Below are positions 33,517-42,239 of a stretch of 64,000 nucleotides of DNA, piece after piece; position 1 is the first letter of the stretch; each line of letters starts with the position of its first letter. Position numbers and translations under genes: made by a program. The DNA is from Kluyvera sichuanensis (lineage in GTDB: Bacteria > Pseudomonadota > Gammaproteobacteria > Enterobacterales > Enterobacteriaceae), in NCBI RefSeq assembly GCF_014218705.1, contig NZ_JABBJF010000024.1, forward strand, positions 1 to 64,000, given 5' to 3'. A model generated the notes under the pieces. The model worked only from the letters and a program-made list of their open reading frames with translations, made no database searches and was not told where the DNA came from.

Positions 33517-34992
33517 TCAGATTATCACTACTGAAACATTTCGCTCAATACGACTTCGGTATTCTTCTAATAGCTCCATTAACGAAGTATTGATGTTTAC
33601 AGATTTCTTGGTTCTGGTAATAGTTACGTACAGCAGATTAAGTTCGTCAATAATTACTTCCCGTGGCTTCTTCATCACAACGGCTTCTATAATGGATGGG
33701 AAGTCGTCATTGATGATGACATGGTCAAATTCCTTTCCCTTCGAGGTATGGGCTGTGGTAACAATTAAATCAGCTTCCTTTTCTGTTCTGGCTTCATTCA
33801 TCCTCATGGTCTCAACCATCCCGGGGATATCAGCATAGACTTCCATTAACTTAATCGCCCGCACCATGTCCACGTCCTTGGTGGTTTCTGCGATCTCTAA
33901 AAAATTTGCCCAGTTCCCGTATTCCGTAGTGATACGGTTATTTTTAATAGCAGCAATGTTACCTGTTTTTAGCGCATGTAAATCAAGGAGCTCGTCGAGA
34001 CGGTATTTTGAAATACCTCCATTCCACATCACCCGTTTGCCCCACATAATCGACTCGTAGGCAGATTGTATGACTCCCATGTAGGTGCGGCTGATGATGG
34101 CGTAAAAGTTTTGATCCTGTATCGCCGATGGCTCAACGATAGCATCAAGACTACCCAGGCCTACCAAGGGGAACGTTTCACCCTTCATTGACAGCACAAC
34201 GTTGGCCAGTGCTGCAACAAGAGGCCCAAACCGGAATGACTTAGTCAGGCGCATAACCTGAGCCCCGTGGTCTTCAACAATCTCAAGGGCGTTTTCCGCA
34301 CCGCGCCAGCGGTTTATCACTTGGTGCTGGTCGCCGACAAAAACTTTGCAGCAGTTGTTTCTAAGAACGATATCGATCGTTACCGGATTTGCGTCCTGCG
34401 ATTCGTCGAAGAGAATGACATTGTAGAACTGGTCTAGGGCTGGGTTCGATAACTGGAACAACTTGAGGATGGTATTCGGTGAGCAATAGGCATCGTTGAG
34501 TGGGTCAGATTGCATTTGCCATGTACGTTTTGCTGCACGTAGCGCTTGATCCAACCTGCTTTGAGATATTTTATCGGTTTTACTTAAGTCTTTAAGTACG
34601 TGTTCAGTAGTAATTTCGTGTTCATCTGAATTCATGAAATGGGTAAGCCCATTTATTGCAAGCTTAACCACTCTCCAGTCATCTTCACCCATCATTGCGC
34701 GGTATTCGCTCACGGATATAAACTGTCTGTATTTATGAGCAAAGTGTTTGTACCGGGTCACGGCCAAACCATGAGATGTTTTACACTCGACGTTTTTTGG
34801 GAATTTCTTTTTTGCATCATCTTTAATAGCTTTATTAAAAACGATATAGAGAATTTTGAGTGAGGGGTTTGCATCCGCGAATTCTTTTAGTGTAAAGGTC
34901 TTACCAGACCCCGCGTATGCCTGTACTGAAACAATACTGCCAGGTGTAGGTTTGAAACCTATGATCACGTTCTGTTCATCAGTTACCGGCAT
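33517..34992 (-). CDS. UvrD/Rep-like superfamily 1 helicase
   Basis: 491 aa. Motif I is AYAGSGKTFT near the N-terminus, motif II VILFDESQDANP, motif III VFVGDQHQVINRWRGA, and a C-terminal TAHTSKGKEFDHVI plus LLYVTITRTKK (motifs V/VI). This is the UvrD/FBH1-like class acting on recombination intermediates or stalled forks. The ATG at 34992 (MPVTDEQN) with AAAGG upstream was preferred over an upstream codon at 35067. It is divergent from the DUF1294 gene across a palindromic operator. Confidence 0.88.
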   Translation of the reverse strand: MPVTDEQNVIIGFKPTPGSIVSVQAYAGSGKTFTLKEFADANPSLKILYIVFNKAIKDDAKKKFPKNVECKTSHGLAVTRYKHFAHKYRQFISVSEYRAMMGEDDWRVVKLAINGLTHFMNSDEHEITTEHVLKDLSKTDKISQSRLDQALRAAKRTWQMQSDPLNDAYCSPNTILKLFQLSNPALDQFYNVILFDESQDANPVTIDIVLRNNCCKVFVGDQHQVINRWRGAENALEIVEDHGAQVMRLTKSFRFGPLVAALANVVLSMKGETFPLVGLGSLDAIVEPSAIQDQNFYAIISRTYMGVIQSAYESIMWGKRVMWNGGISKYRLDELLDLHALKTGNIAAIKNNRITTEYGNWANFLEIAETTKDVDMVRAIKLMEVYADIPGMVETMRMNEARTEKEADLIVTTAHTSKGKEFDHVIINDDFPSIIEAVVMKKPREVIIDELNLLYVTITRTKKSVNINTSLMELLEEYRSRIERNVSVVII

Positions 34993-35051
34993 CAGAATTA
35001 CCTTTATGTTAGATATCGTTTCATAGTACCTTTTGACACGGCGCGAATGAT

Positions 35052-35084
35052 TTAAAAATGGGGGCAAATTGTACCCATTTTTAA
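35052..35084. promoter_or_regulatory. long inverted repeat, probable operator
   Basis: 11-bp perfect arms TTAAAAATGGG/CCCATTTTTAA spaced by 11 bp lie between the divergent helicase and DUF1294 genes. A TTGACA at about 35037 precedes it on the plus strand. With no gene end nearby it is a candidate regulator-binding site rather than a terminator. Confidence 0.55.
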
Positions 35085-35167
35085 GAATACAAATTTATCT
35101 GTTCATGAGTAATACAATAAGATAGTACCATCAAACTATTACTGCGGCCCTCAACAGGAGGTAATCT

Positions 35168-35455
35168 ATGTTTTATTTATCGTCCTTTGTCTGGATGTCA
35201 ATCTGGAGTCTGATTTCGATTTACATCTATTACAAAGATAAAAAGGCCGCGACTGCTGGCGAGTACCGTGTGGATGAACTGACGCTGGATGCGCTCATTG
35301 TGCTGGGCGGGTGGCCAGGTTGTTTCATTGCTCAACGAATGTTTAAACACAAAACACGCAGTGCTTACCAACGTCGGTTCCGGGTTATCGTTGCGGTCTG
35401 GATAGTTCTTTACATCGGATTATGGAATTTTCTATGGGCGGGAAATAAAATATGA
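35168..35455 (+). CDS. DUF1294 membrane protein
   Basis: 95 aa with two membrane segments (MFYLSSFVWMSIWSLISIYI and RVIVAVWIVLYIGLWNFLW) and the central sequence LGGWPGCFIAQRMFKHKTR typical of DUF1294 proteins. The function of the family is unknown. The ATG is preceded by a strong AGGAGG. It converges with traA at a bidirectional terminator. Confidence 0.85.
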   Translation: MFYLSSFVWMSIWSLISIYIYYKDKKAATAGEYRVDELTLDALIVLGGWPGCFIAQRMFKHKTRSAYQRRFRVIVAVWIVLYIGLWNFLWAGNKI

Positions 35456-35461
35456 AGATGT

Positions 35462-35490
35462 AAAAAAACCGGCCAGAGCCGGTTTTTTTT
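35462..35490. terminator. bidirectional intrinsic terminator
   Basis: AAAAACCGGC/GCCGGTTTTT stem with a CAGA loop between the DUF1294 gene and traA. Confidence 0.9.
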
Positions 35491-35503
35491 ACATCCATGA
35501 TGG

Positions 35504-35839
35504 TTACATGAATGCCGGTAAAGTGGTTTGCACTGCGTGGGATGCGGCCATCATGCCATTGATAATGTCCGGTGAGTAGTACAGGGAGATCGCACCACCA
35601 ACAGCAACCGCCAGTGACATCAGACTCTGACGTACAACAGCAGCTGCGAGACCAACCAGAACGATAAGACCGATCAGCACCTTACCCAGAGAACCCTGCA
35701 TGTAATCAGAGATTTTGAGCCATACATCGTCAAAACCTGCCTGGGTTGAACCAGAAGCGTGAGCGGTAACAATGGCAAGAATCAGAATGCCGGTGATCAC
35801 CAGCGGGGTTTTAAACTTCTCAAATTTGATAGCGTTCAT
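35504..35839 (-). CDS. traA: TraA-type pilin
   Basis: 111 aa. A long leader (LVITGILILAIVTAHASG) ends in AHA, a typical signal cleavage site. The mature part has two hydrophobic helices (KVLIGLIVLVGLAAAVVR and LMSLAVAVGGAISLYYS) as in F-type/VirB2 pilins. It is the likely conjugative pilin, placed outside the main tra operon and about 4 kb upstream of traI, with its own 5' region and AAGGATG ribosome site. In SXT-like elements traA instead lies after traV, where the adhesin gene is found here. Confidence 0.85.
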   Translation of the reverse strand: MNAIKFEKFKTPLVITGILILAIVTAHASGSTQAGFDDVWLKISDYMQGSLGKVLIGLIVLVGLAAAVVRQSLMSLAVAVGGAISLYYSPDIINGMMAASHAVQTTLPAFM

Positions 35840-36100
35840 TTAAACATCCTTAATAACGAGTTTTAATAATTTCGATCTTTGGATGTTCTCCAGCTATTTA
35901 ACGAGTTTGAGCCGGGAACTTTATTAATATAAAATTTGTTTTGTTTGATTTCATTGTTAAAGCAGGGCGTTATACAATAGCAATGTGTGATATAAGGTGA
36001 CATTTATCCGTGTCTATTAACATATATGAAAATCTGGATGAAAACTTCTTTTTGAGTATGAAAGCCAACTTTACTAGTGTCACATTTAAACGAGGTGGAT
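35840..36100. other. divergent regulatory region of traA and nuc
   Basis: AT-rich gap of about 260 bp between two divergently transcribed genes. It must hold both promoters; no clear consensus boxes, palindrome or coding frame is evident by eye. Confidence 0.4.
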
Positions 36101-36673
36101 ATGTTGAAATCAGAGGTGTTGGTCAGTACGTTGACATCGTTGGGATTATTATTTTTTTCTACTTTTGCACAGGCTGATAATCCAACAGAAGTAATGCTAC
36201 CGGCTGGTGGCGTTAGAGTCGTTGTCGGATTTTCACCTGAAGGGTCTGCACAGAAAGCAATACTGGATCTGATCAATTCAGCTCAGCAGGAAATCCGTAT
36301 GGCGGCATACTCTTTTACGTCACCCGTAATTGCGAAAGCATTAATTAATGCTCACCGAAGGGGAGTAGATGTCAGGATCGTAGTTGACAAAGGGCAAAAT
36401 AATAACCGATATGCAGTCTCGACTATGAATACAGTAGTTAACGCGGGCATTCCGTTACGGACGAATGATCAATTTCTTCTGCACCATGATAAGTATTTGT
36501 GTGTTGATAGGATATCTGTTGAAACCGGTAGTTATAATTACTCAAGTTCGGCTTTCAATAAAAATAGTGAAAATAGCCTTGTACTTTATAACGCACCAGA
36601 TGTTACAGCGCTGTATCTGGCCCACTGGGAATCTCGTTGGACTGGTGGTGTGGATTACATACCTAATTATTGA
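36101..36673 (+). CDS. nuc: exported PLD-family nuclease (Nuc-like)
   Basis: 190 aa with a signal peptide (TLTSLGLLFFSTFAQA). A single phospholipase D motif HHDKYLCVD starts at about residue 128, followed by SYNYSSSAFNKNSEN; this HxK(x)4D plus N-type arrangement is that of Nuc from IncN plasmid pKM101. It forms dimers and cuts DNA non-specifically in the periplasm. The ATG at 36101 has GAGGTGG upstream; a GTG eight codons earlier is inside this region. Confidence 0.9.
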   Translation: MLKSEVLVSTLTSLGLLFFSTFAQADNPTEVMLPAGGVRVVVGFSPEGSAQKAILDLINSAQQEIRMAAYSFTSPVIAKALINAHRRGVDVRIVVDKGQNNNRYAVSTMNTVVNAGIPLRTNDQFLLHHDKYLCVDRISVETGSYNYSSSAFNKNSENSLVLYNAPDVTALYLAHWESRWTGGVDYIPNY

Positions 36674-36678
36674 ATTTT

Positions 36679-36705
36679 AATCAGGGTTCGGGATGAACCC
36701 TGATT
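36679..36705. terminator. bidirectional intrinsic terminator
   Basis: Perfect 11-bp arms AATCAGGGTTC/GAACCCTGATT with a 5-nt loop and TTTT, between convergent genes. Confidence 0.9.
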
Positions 36706-36708
36706 TTA

Positions 36709-37401
36709 TCATTTAAGAAACGCTTCAAGTTCGTCCATATCCAGGTCGTTATAAAATGAACGCCAACCTTTACGGGCTAAATTCGGATGCAGCATTTTGA
36801 TGTTGCTTAATGGCATAATGCTGCTTAGTCCCATTTTAATAAAGTATTCATATACCAGGCGGCTGTACCGGTCAAAATCGGTAAGCGGTCTCGACAGAAG
36901 GTATGCTGCCTCTGACATAGTCAATCCCTGTATATGCAACCTGTAACCCAGCAGACGGCTGCATGTATCGCGCATAACACCGCGTGTTAGCGGGAATAAC
37001 TCATCACTTACAAGATGTTCAGGTAAGTGAGTTCTCGGGCACTGAACAGGATTTATACCCCTGATATAGCACTCATCATTCTCAAGGATACAAAACTGGG
37101 GTTCCGGGCCGGAAAAAGAGTTACCAAGAAAGCCGCAGGGATCGATCACGCCACCACCCTTAAGTGCTATCCATCCGTACTGAGTTTCAGTGACTTGGTA
37201 TAACCCACGATCTCCTGGATTGATGCGTTCTTTGACCTTTTTTCGACGTGTTCCTATAGTAGCAGTTCCGGCAATTACGCCCTGATCTACCAGTGCTCGG
37301 CATACGATGTAGGATCTCGCCTCTGACCATTCAATCCAGGGTAAACCAATGTGGTAACTGGTCGAAACCAGCCTTAAGCCGTCGATGCATGAATCTGTCA
37401 T
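36709..37401 (-). CDS. hypothetical protein (230 aa)
   Basis: Soluble, no signal peptide, not recognised. It contains a glycine-rich stretch (ALKGGGVIDPCGFLGNSFSG), five Cys and a basic helical region. The C-terminus (NLARKGWRSFYNDLDMDELEAFLK) may be a short helical domain. The ATG at 37401 has GGGAG 8 nt upstream, so a longer start at 37431 is less likely. It lies downstream of a VirB9-like gene, separated by a terminator that overlaps its leader. Confidence 0.6.
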   Translation of the reverse strand: MTDSCIDGLRLVSTSYHIGLPWIEWSEARSYIVCRALVDQGVIAGTATIGTRRKKVKERINPGDRGLYQVTETQYGWIALKGGGVIDPCGFLGNSFSGPEPQFCILENDECYIRGINPVQCPRTHLPEHLVSDELFPLTRGVMRDTCSRLLGYRLHIQGLTMSEAAYLLSRPLTDFDRYSRLVYEYFIKMGLSSIMPLSNIKMLHPNLARKGWRSFYNDLDMDELEAFLK

Positions 37402-37414
37402 GTAACTTCTCCCG

Positions 37415-37440
37415 AAAAAAAAGCGCACCAAAGATGCGCT
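37415..37440 (-). terminator. intrinsic terminator
   Basis: AGCGCA/TGCGCT stem followed by T8 on the minus strand, closing the transcript of the gene at 37460-38788. Confidence 0.85.
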
Positions 37441-37459
37441 CGTATTTTCAATTCAACAG

Positions 37460-38788
37460 TCAGGCTTTGGATTTTTTGGCCAACTTGTCCGTTTGCTTAG
37501 AAAGTTCCTTTTTTGTGAATTTGAGGGAATCGGTTCGTTTATCAGGATCGCCAACAGCCTGAAGAATCAACGAGTAGGAGTTTTCGCCATTGAGTACAAA
37601 GAGGTCGGTTGCCTGCGACCATGCCCCCTTGTTTTCAGAACGCTGTACCCGCAGGATATTTCCTGGGAGGAGTGAGACTGACCAACCTTTTTCATCAGAA
37701 AGGTATACGTTGACCTTACCTTTCGATGGTAACAAGAATACTTTTGATGAAAAGGTTGAATAAACGAATACCGTATTTTGTCCCTGCGAATTGTATTCAA
37801 CAGTTTTAAAGTGCCCACTATAGTCCAGGTCAGCGCCAGTAAGCGCATTCTTCTCCTGAACAACAAACTGTTGGGCTGTATAGCCTTCTGATGCTGCTTT
37901 ATAGTCTGACGTAGCAGTAGTTTTAGTGGGTTCCGTATAACCGAACTCAGCTGGGTCAATTTGATGGCCAGAGGTATCTTTAGTGATGTTTTCAACACCT
38001 GCAATATCACGTGTGGTAGGTGATGGCGGTGTTTGAACCGGGTTGGTCTGCGCCGCAGCGTGTTGATTTGGTTCTGCTGTAACTGGAGCTGAAGCCGGGG
38101 CTTCACTAGTGGCCCCAGATAGTGCTTTTTTAGCGATTTCCTGTGCAGGAGTTATCTCAACCGTTCCAGGTTGCTCTGCGTTTTGTGAAACCTCGCTACC
38201 GTCAGTAAACCCAGGTTCAGCCTTAATTGAGTCAACCAATGACTGCGTAGCAGGATCTGACTTAGATACAACTGGTGAATTTGCATCCGGGTTAGCTGGT
38301 GGCGTGGTTGTGGCCATTTTTAGCATCTGATCGCCAAGATTATCAGACGATGCAGGGGAAACACCGGCGCTATCTTGCTTTGTGACAGTAGGTTCACTTT
38401 TATCATCATCAGGGGGCGCTGATGCGGGTTCCTGTTCATTATTTGTGATAGGAAGTGTCAGTGTTGGCTGAGGCCCAGCCTCATCGGTATCAAGGTCATC
38501 GTCATCCACATCGATACCATGTTGTTTTGCAATATCCGGGTTAACGCTGATCCCACTCTTTGCAACTTCGACGATAGATAGGTTCGGTTCTTTGTCTGGT
38601 TTACCATTCATTAAAATAAATGCGCCTAATGTGCTTACCGCAAAGATACCGGCAACCAGGATACTCAAGGTTTTTTTAGAAAATCGCGCCTTAACACTGG
38701 GGGTTTCATCTCCAGCATTCTGCGCTGCGCGTTCGCGTAATTTCTCCTGGCCGTATTCAGCACTTGTGCCACGTTTTTCACTCGTCAT
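37460..38788 (-). CDS. bitopic inner-membrane protein with VirB9/TraK-like tip
   Basis: 442 aa. A cytoplasmic N-terminus (~40 residues) is followed by one membrane helix (TLSILVAGIFAVSTLGAFIL) and a long Pro/Ala/Thr/Asp-rich periplasmic linker (about 75-290). A C-terminal beta domain (TVFVYSTFSSKVFLLPSKG, then LLPGNILRVQR and ATDLFVLNGENSYSLIL) resembles the VirB9/TraK N-domain. The plan is like TraB or DotG proteins that span the periplasm. A role in the transfer apparatus is inferred; the domain match is weak. Confidence 0.6.
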   Translation of the reverse strand: MTSEKRGTSAEYGQEKLRERAAQNAGDETPSVKARFSKKTLSILVAGIFAVSTLGAFILMNGKPDKEPNLSIVEVAKSGISVNPDIAKQHGIDVDDDDLDTDEAGPQPTLTLPITNNEQEPASAPPDDDKSEPTVTKQDSAGVSPASSDNLGDQMLKMATTTPPANPDANSPVVSKSDPATQSLVDSIKAEPGFTDGSEVSQNAEQPGTVEITPAQEIAKKALSGATSEAPASAPVTAEPNQHAAAQTNPVQTPPSPTTRDIAGVENITKDTSGHQIDPAEFGYTEPTKTTATSDYKAASEGYTAQQFVVQEKNALTGADLDYSGHFKTVEYNSQGQNTVFVYSTFSSKVFLLPSKGKVNVYLSDEKGWSVSLLPGNILRVQRSENKGAWSQATDLFVLNGENSYSLILQAVGDPDKRTDSLKFTKKELSKQTDKLAKKSKA

Positions 38789-39020
38789 TGAAAACCTCGT
38801 TGATCACTATTCGTTCTGGCCGAAGCCCCAACTCACGGTGTATATGAAAGTGAGCATGATATGGAAAGCCCCATAATCGCGTGAGATGGTTGCCCCGGAA
38901 TTGATTAGGAAAATATGCTCTCGCGATAATAAACGGATTATATCTTGAGGGAGGTAGCTCTCGAAATTTTGCGGCCTGAAAACGACCGCAAAATGAGATG
39001 GTTTTCTTGAAAATAGATTT
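38789..39020. other. short intergenic region
   Basis: About 230 bp between the stop of the Mrr-like gene (39021) and the start of the gene at 38788. No clear terminator; it presumably holds the promoter for the VirB9-like gene. Confidence 0.3.
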
Positions 39021-40115
39021 CTAGAGGTTACGGGTTCCTTTACAAATTGGGTAAGCCGAGCAACCATAGAAATAATTTCCATTCGACATTCTTCTAACCA
39101 TTTTGCTATGGCAACGGGGACAGCTAGGTATGACATTAAGATCGTATATTTGATTCTCACCTGGACCAACATTTATTATCTCAGTGGCAGGCGGGGGGAT
39201 TTCTTTATCCTTGATTATTTTCAGAAGTCTGGAACCATCGATAAGCGATAATGTTCCTTTAACATTTGCGCTAAGAGCGAATTCCCATGCATCCTGAGTA
39301 AAGAACCCAGAGGTGATGATATAACCCCGCTCATATGCATTGGCTTGCACTACACCGTAAATTTCGCGGACTACCGAGACTCCTACTTTGCTGGTTTTCC
39401 ATAATTTGCACTGTACCATTTCGCGGCGACCATCTTTTTGCAGCAGAATGTCGACTCCGCCGTCAGCTCCTGTATTAGTCAGAGTTGCTTTGTAGCCATT
39501 GAGTTCGAAATGCAGTCTTATAATCTTTTCGAATTGCTCCCATGTCATATTCGAGAGAATTTTCTGGGAATCATTTCCATCCTGAATGGAGGAGTAAATT
39601 CGACGTACTTCAGCAAGTTGTACATTTTTTAGCAATGTTGCGACAAACATCATCATCGAAAGGGTTAGAGATGCGCCTCGAAGGATTTCAGGGAGTATGT
39701 TACTCACGCCTACAGCAAAACGATTCATTACGAGTGCTAGGTCATCAGTACTGCTTGCAATAAACTGATAATACAAATCGCCTGGAACGTACACATAATT
39801 AGTAAGAGAAAGAATATATAGCAAGCAGGAAATCGGGAAGCCGATATACCACCGGAAAAAATAGGTTTGCTGGCTAGCACCACTGTTTCTCCATGACTGG
39901 ATATTAAAAATAACGCCGAAGACTTCCTTTCCTGTACGGGTCATCGACATCTGGAGAGACAATTGTGTAATAAAGAGGCCCGCAATGACCAACGGGCCAT
40001 CATGTAGAAAGAATAAAGCTAATGACGCTAGCAGGAAAAAGCACCACTGGAATTTGGCGCATCGGGACATTCCTTTTGCTGCCAATTTTCTAAAAACCAT
40101 ATGGTCACCATTCAT
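39021..40115 (-). CDS. membrane-anchored Mrr-type endonuclease with zinc ribbon
   Basis: 364 aa. The N-terminal ~175 residues contain about four hydrophobic segments (FFLLASLALFFLH, GLFITQLSLQM, ISCLLYILSLTNYVYV, LTLSMMMFVATLL). A Mrr_cat nuclease domain follows (WEQFEKIIRLHFELNGY, GADGGVDILL, MVQCKLWK), with Asp and QxK catalytic residues in place. The C-terminus is a topoisomerase-type zinc ribbon (CPRCHSKMVRR...FYGCSAYPICKGT). A restriction or recombination nuclease held at the membrane is predicted. The start overlaps the gene upstream by ATGA. Confidence 0.82.
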   Translation of the reverse strand: MNGDHMVFRKLAAKGMSRCAKFQWCFFLLASLALFFLHDGPLVIAGLFITQLSLQMSMTRTGKEVFGVIFNIQSWRNSGASQQTYFFRWYIGFPISCLLYILSLTNYVYVPGDLYYQFIASSTDDLALVMNRFAVGVSNILPEILRGASLTLSMMMFVATLLKNVQLAEVRRIYSSIQDGNDSQKILSNMTWEQFEKIIRLHFELNGYKATLTNTGADGGVDILLQKDGRREMVQCKLWKTSKVGVSVVREIYGVVQANAYERGYIITSGFFTQDAWEFALSANVKGTLSLIDGSRLLKIIKDKEIPPPATEIINVGPGENQIYDLNVIPSCPRCHSKMVRRMSNGNYFYGCSAYPICKGTRNL

Positions 40116-40480
40116 TCAGAATTAATTCTAAGAAAGGTGCGCCTCAGTATCCCATTACAGTTATCAATGAATACATCGTAAAACATGACTGATAAACAAA
40201 TCAGGGCAAATGTATAAACGATGATTTCTTCAACATATGGAAAATCAGGGTAAATCGCACCTAAATAAATTGCTGACAGTACAAGATACCCACCCCACAA
40301 TTGGAACAACCGTGGTCTTACTAACAACCATGTGAGTAACGCCAGTACCACTAAGTTTGCAATGCCTATGGCGTTGATCGTCTTTATGGAAGTGAGCGGC
40401 ACAAAGTACAGAACGCAATAAACGCTACATATCAGAATCACAATGGCGTAAATCACAACACGCTGGAGTAGAGAGTTCAT
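40112..40480 (-). CDS. small polytopic membrane protein
   Basis: 122 aa with three or four hydrophobic segments (RVVIYAIVILICSVYCVLYF, GIANLVVLALLTWLLV, LVLSAIYLGAIY, FALICLSVMFYDVF). Not recognised. The ATG at 40480 (MNSLLQRVV) lies after TGAGGAAACC. It is coupled by a 4-nt overlap to the Mrr-type gene, suggesting they work together. Confidence 0.65.
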   Translation of the reverse strand: MNSLLQRVVIYAIVILICSVYCVLYFVPLTSIKTINAIGIANLVVLALLTWLLVRPRLFQLWGGYLVLSAIYLGAIYPDFPYVEEIIVYTFALICLSVMFYDVFIDNCNGILRRTFLRINSE

Positions 40481-40559
40481 GGTTTCCTCATACACTTTAC
40501 AGGCCTGTATAACAGAATACCACCGTGTAGCGATTGACGAAGCATATCAGTGTATCTAG

Positions 40560-40868
40560 TTAATCATTCTCATCTCCCTCACAAGCAATTTGGCTCGGCA
40601 TCCAATAAGGATGATTTGAAGTCTTGACGTAACTGAACACCATTCTGCATGGAACGCTCGTTAAGTTCGCAACTATCATACTTCTGTCACTGTTTTCAAG
40701 GAATTCAGCGCCAGAAAGTTCATTTTCATTCCAGAGACCAGCATTAGAAAGGGTTGCCATCGCATCTGGAAGCGCGTTTATTGCCTTGGTTGCGGGAATT
40801 GGTAATTTATCCCGACTTCCACAACCCAGGATAAGGAAGCATAAAAGAACAGTCGTGATAGATTTCAT
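40560..40868 (-). CDS. small lipoprotein
   Basis: 102 aa with a lipoprotein signal (TTVLLCFLILGCGSRDK). One further Cys pair may form a disulfide (SVPCRMVF...QIACEGD). Not recognised; small plasmid lipoproteins may act in entry exclusion or lysis control, but nothing here decides this. It overlaps the gene upstream by 4 nt. Confidence 0.7.
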   Translation of the reverse strand: MKSITTVLLCFLILGCGSRDKLPIPATKAINALPDAMATLSNAGLWNENELSGAEFLENSDRSMIVANLTSVPCRMVFSYVKTSNHPYWMPSQIACEGDEND

Positions 40869-41500
40869 TCTCTCTTCCTCATTTTGGTGTTGTGGGTATT
40901 AAAGAGGTCGATGGCTTCAGTTCCCGTGATGGGTATCCAGTAAGGAGGGATGGCTGGAGCCTCATAAAATGGAATTCTCCCGCAGCCTGCTACGGGTAGA
41001 GAACAAACAAACAGGATTTCGTCGAACTGGTTTTCAAGTGCCCACAACTGGCTGTACCCAACTAATCCATTTAATTTTGCTTCATGGTGAATTTTCAGAA
41101 TCGAAAATACAGCCTTCGCAAAACCAAATGGTGGGTTACCAAAGCGTATTGGATCGATACCCAGCGATGTCAGTGCAGACTTCGATATATCATTAAACCT
41201 ATTGAATAGCGCAGAGCCATGTTCATGGTCTGTTCTTAGGGCAAAAGGAATAGTATTGTCGGGGCTAATTAAGCATTGCTCTTTGAATTGACGGAAACCA
41301 GACACACGTTGGATATGGCATTCGACTGATCGCAGAAACAAATCAGGCACACAAAAATCATGAGCAGTAAAACCTTCGAATCCTTCATCGTTACAGAGCT
41401 GGTTTGTTAACCTGAACCACAATTGGTAGGCAGATAGTACCTCCTCGTAAGTGCTTCTGACCTCCACATTATTGGTTTTGTAAAAGGTTTCGATCATCAT
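40865..41500 (-). CDS. hypothetical protein (211 aa)
   Basis: Soluble and helical, unknown family; it begins MMIETFYKTNNVEVRSTYEE and contains a conserved-looking WALENQFDEILFVCSLPVAGCG. No signal peptide or membrane segment. It lies between the signal peptidase gene and the lipoprotein gene, with a 4-nt overlap to the latter, so the whole block 39021-42668 is probably one operon. Its role is unclear. Confidence 0.6.
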   Translation of the reverse strand: MMIETFYKTNNVEVRSTYEEVLSAYQLWFRLTNQLCNDEGFEGFTAHDFCVPDLFLRSVECHIQRVSGFRQFKEQCLISPDNTIPFALRTDHEHGSALFNRFNDISKSALTSLGIDPIRFGNPPFGFAKAVFSILKIHHEAKLNGLVGYSQLWALENQFDEILFVCSLPVAGCGRIPFYEAPAIPPYWIPITGTEAIDLFNTHNTKMRKRE

Positions 41501-41506
41501 GACTGA

Positions 41507-42235
41507 TTACCTTTGATGCGGCTGCTGTCGTTGTTTAATGGAACGGTCACCTGAATCCCCACGCGCCAGAAAGCCTAAATTGACGATCCTGAAATTTACT
41601 CGCCCTACGAGACTATCATGGGGAATGAGACCTCTGAGGTTCCTAGGTGTGCCAGGGGGATTGTCCCAGTAACGGGAATCAAGCGAATGGTCTCGGTTAT
41701 CACCGGCCATAAAGTAGTATCCTTCGGGAATGATCCATTTCTTACCCGTTTTCACGTAGCCGATACGGTTATCTGTCTGGAAGATATAACTTTGACCGGC
41801 AGTGTCGGTATCTGCCTGGTATTGAGTAGTAAAACCATCTTTTTTAATCTGGTTTCCGTTTTGTTTACCGTTTATCGAGAAGATTTTCTCTTCGTTGTAT
41901 GTGACGGTATCGCCAGGAATACCTAATACGCGTTTGACATAGTAAACGCCGGGAACAGAAGGGGCGTTAAAAACGAGTACGTCCCCACGCCTAATAGCGC
42001 GATGATCGAATAAACCACCTACACGCTGAGCGATAACCAAGTCTCCAGGTTTTATAGTTGGGTACATGGATTCTGTCGGGATCAGGAATACACCGCCGAG
42101 AAACTGAAAGGACACAATAACCGCAAGCGACAATGAGGAGGAAACTATCAACCAATGTTTTGGACGACGAGACCTTATCAGCTGATAAGAGAGGTAAAGT
42201 GCAGAGATGATAAAAACAATAATTAACGGTTTCAT
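41507..42235 (-). CDS. signal peptidase I (LepB-like)
   Basis: 242 aa. Two N-terminal membrane segments (IVFIISALYLSYQLI and SSSLSLAVIVSFQFLGGV) are followed by box B with the catalytic Ser (PTESMYPTIKPGDLV), box D with the catalytic Lys (YYVKRVLGIPGDTV) and box E (GDNRDHSLDSRYW). This is a complete S26A signal peptidase, distinct from the TrhF-type protein at 14793-15317. The ATG at 42235 starts 4 nt after the upstream gene's stop. It may process plasmid-encoded exported proteins or pilin. Confidence 0.9.
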   Translation of the reverse strand: MKPLIIVFIISALYLSYQLIRSRRPKHWLIVSSSLSLAVIVSFQFLGGVFLIPTESMYPTIKPGDLVIAQRVGGLFDHRAIRRGDVLVFNAPSVPGVYYVKRVLGIPGDTVTYNEEKIFSINGKQNGNQIKKDGFTTQYQADTDTAGQSYIFQTDNRIGYVKTGKKWIIPEGYYFMAGDNRDHSLDSRYWDNPPGTPRNLRGLIPHDSLVGRVNFRIVNLGFLARGDSGDRSIKQRQQPHQR

Positions 42236-42239
42236 GGAG

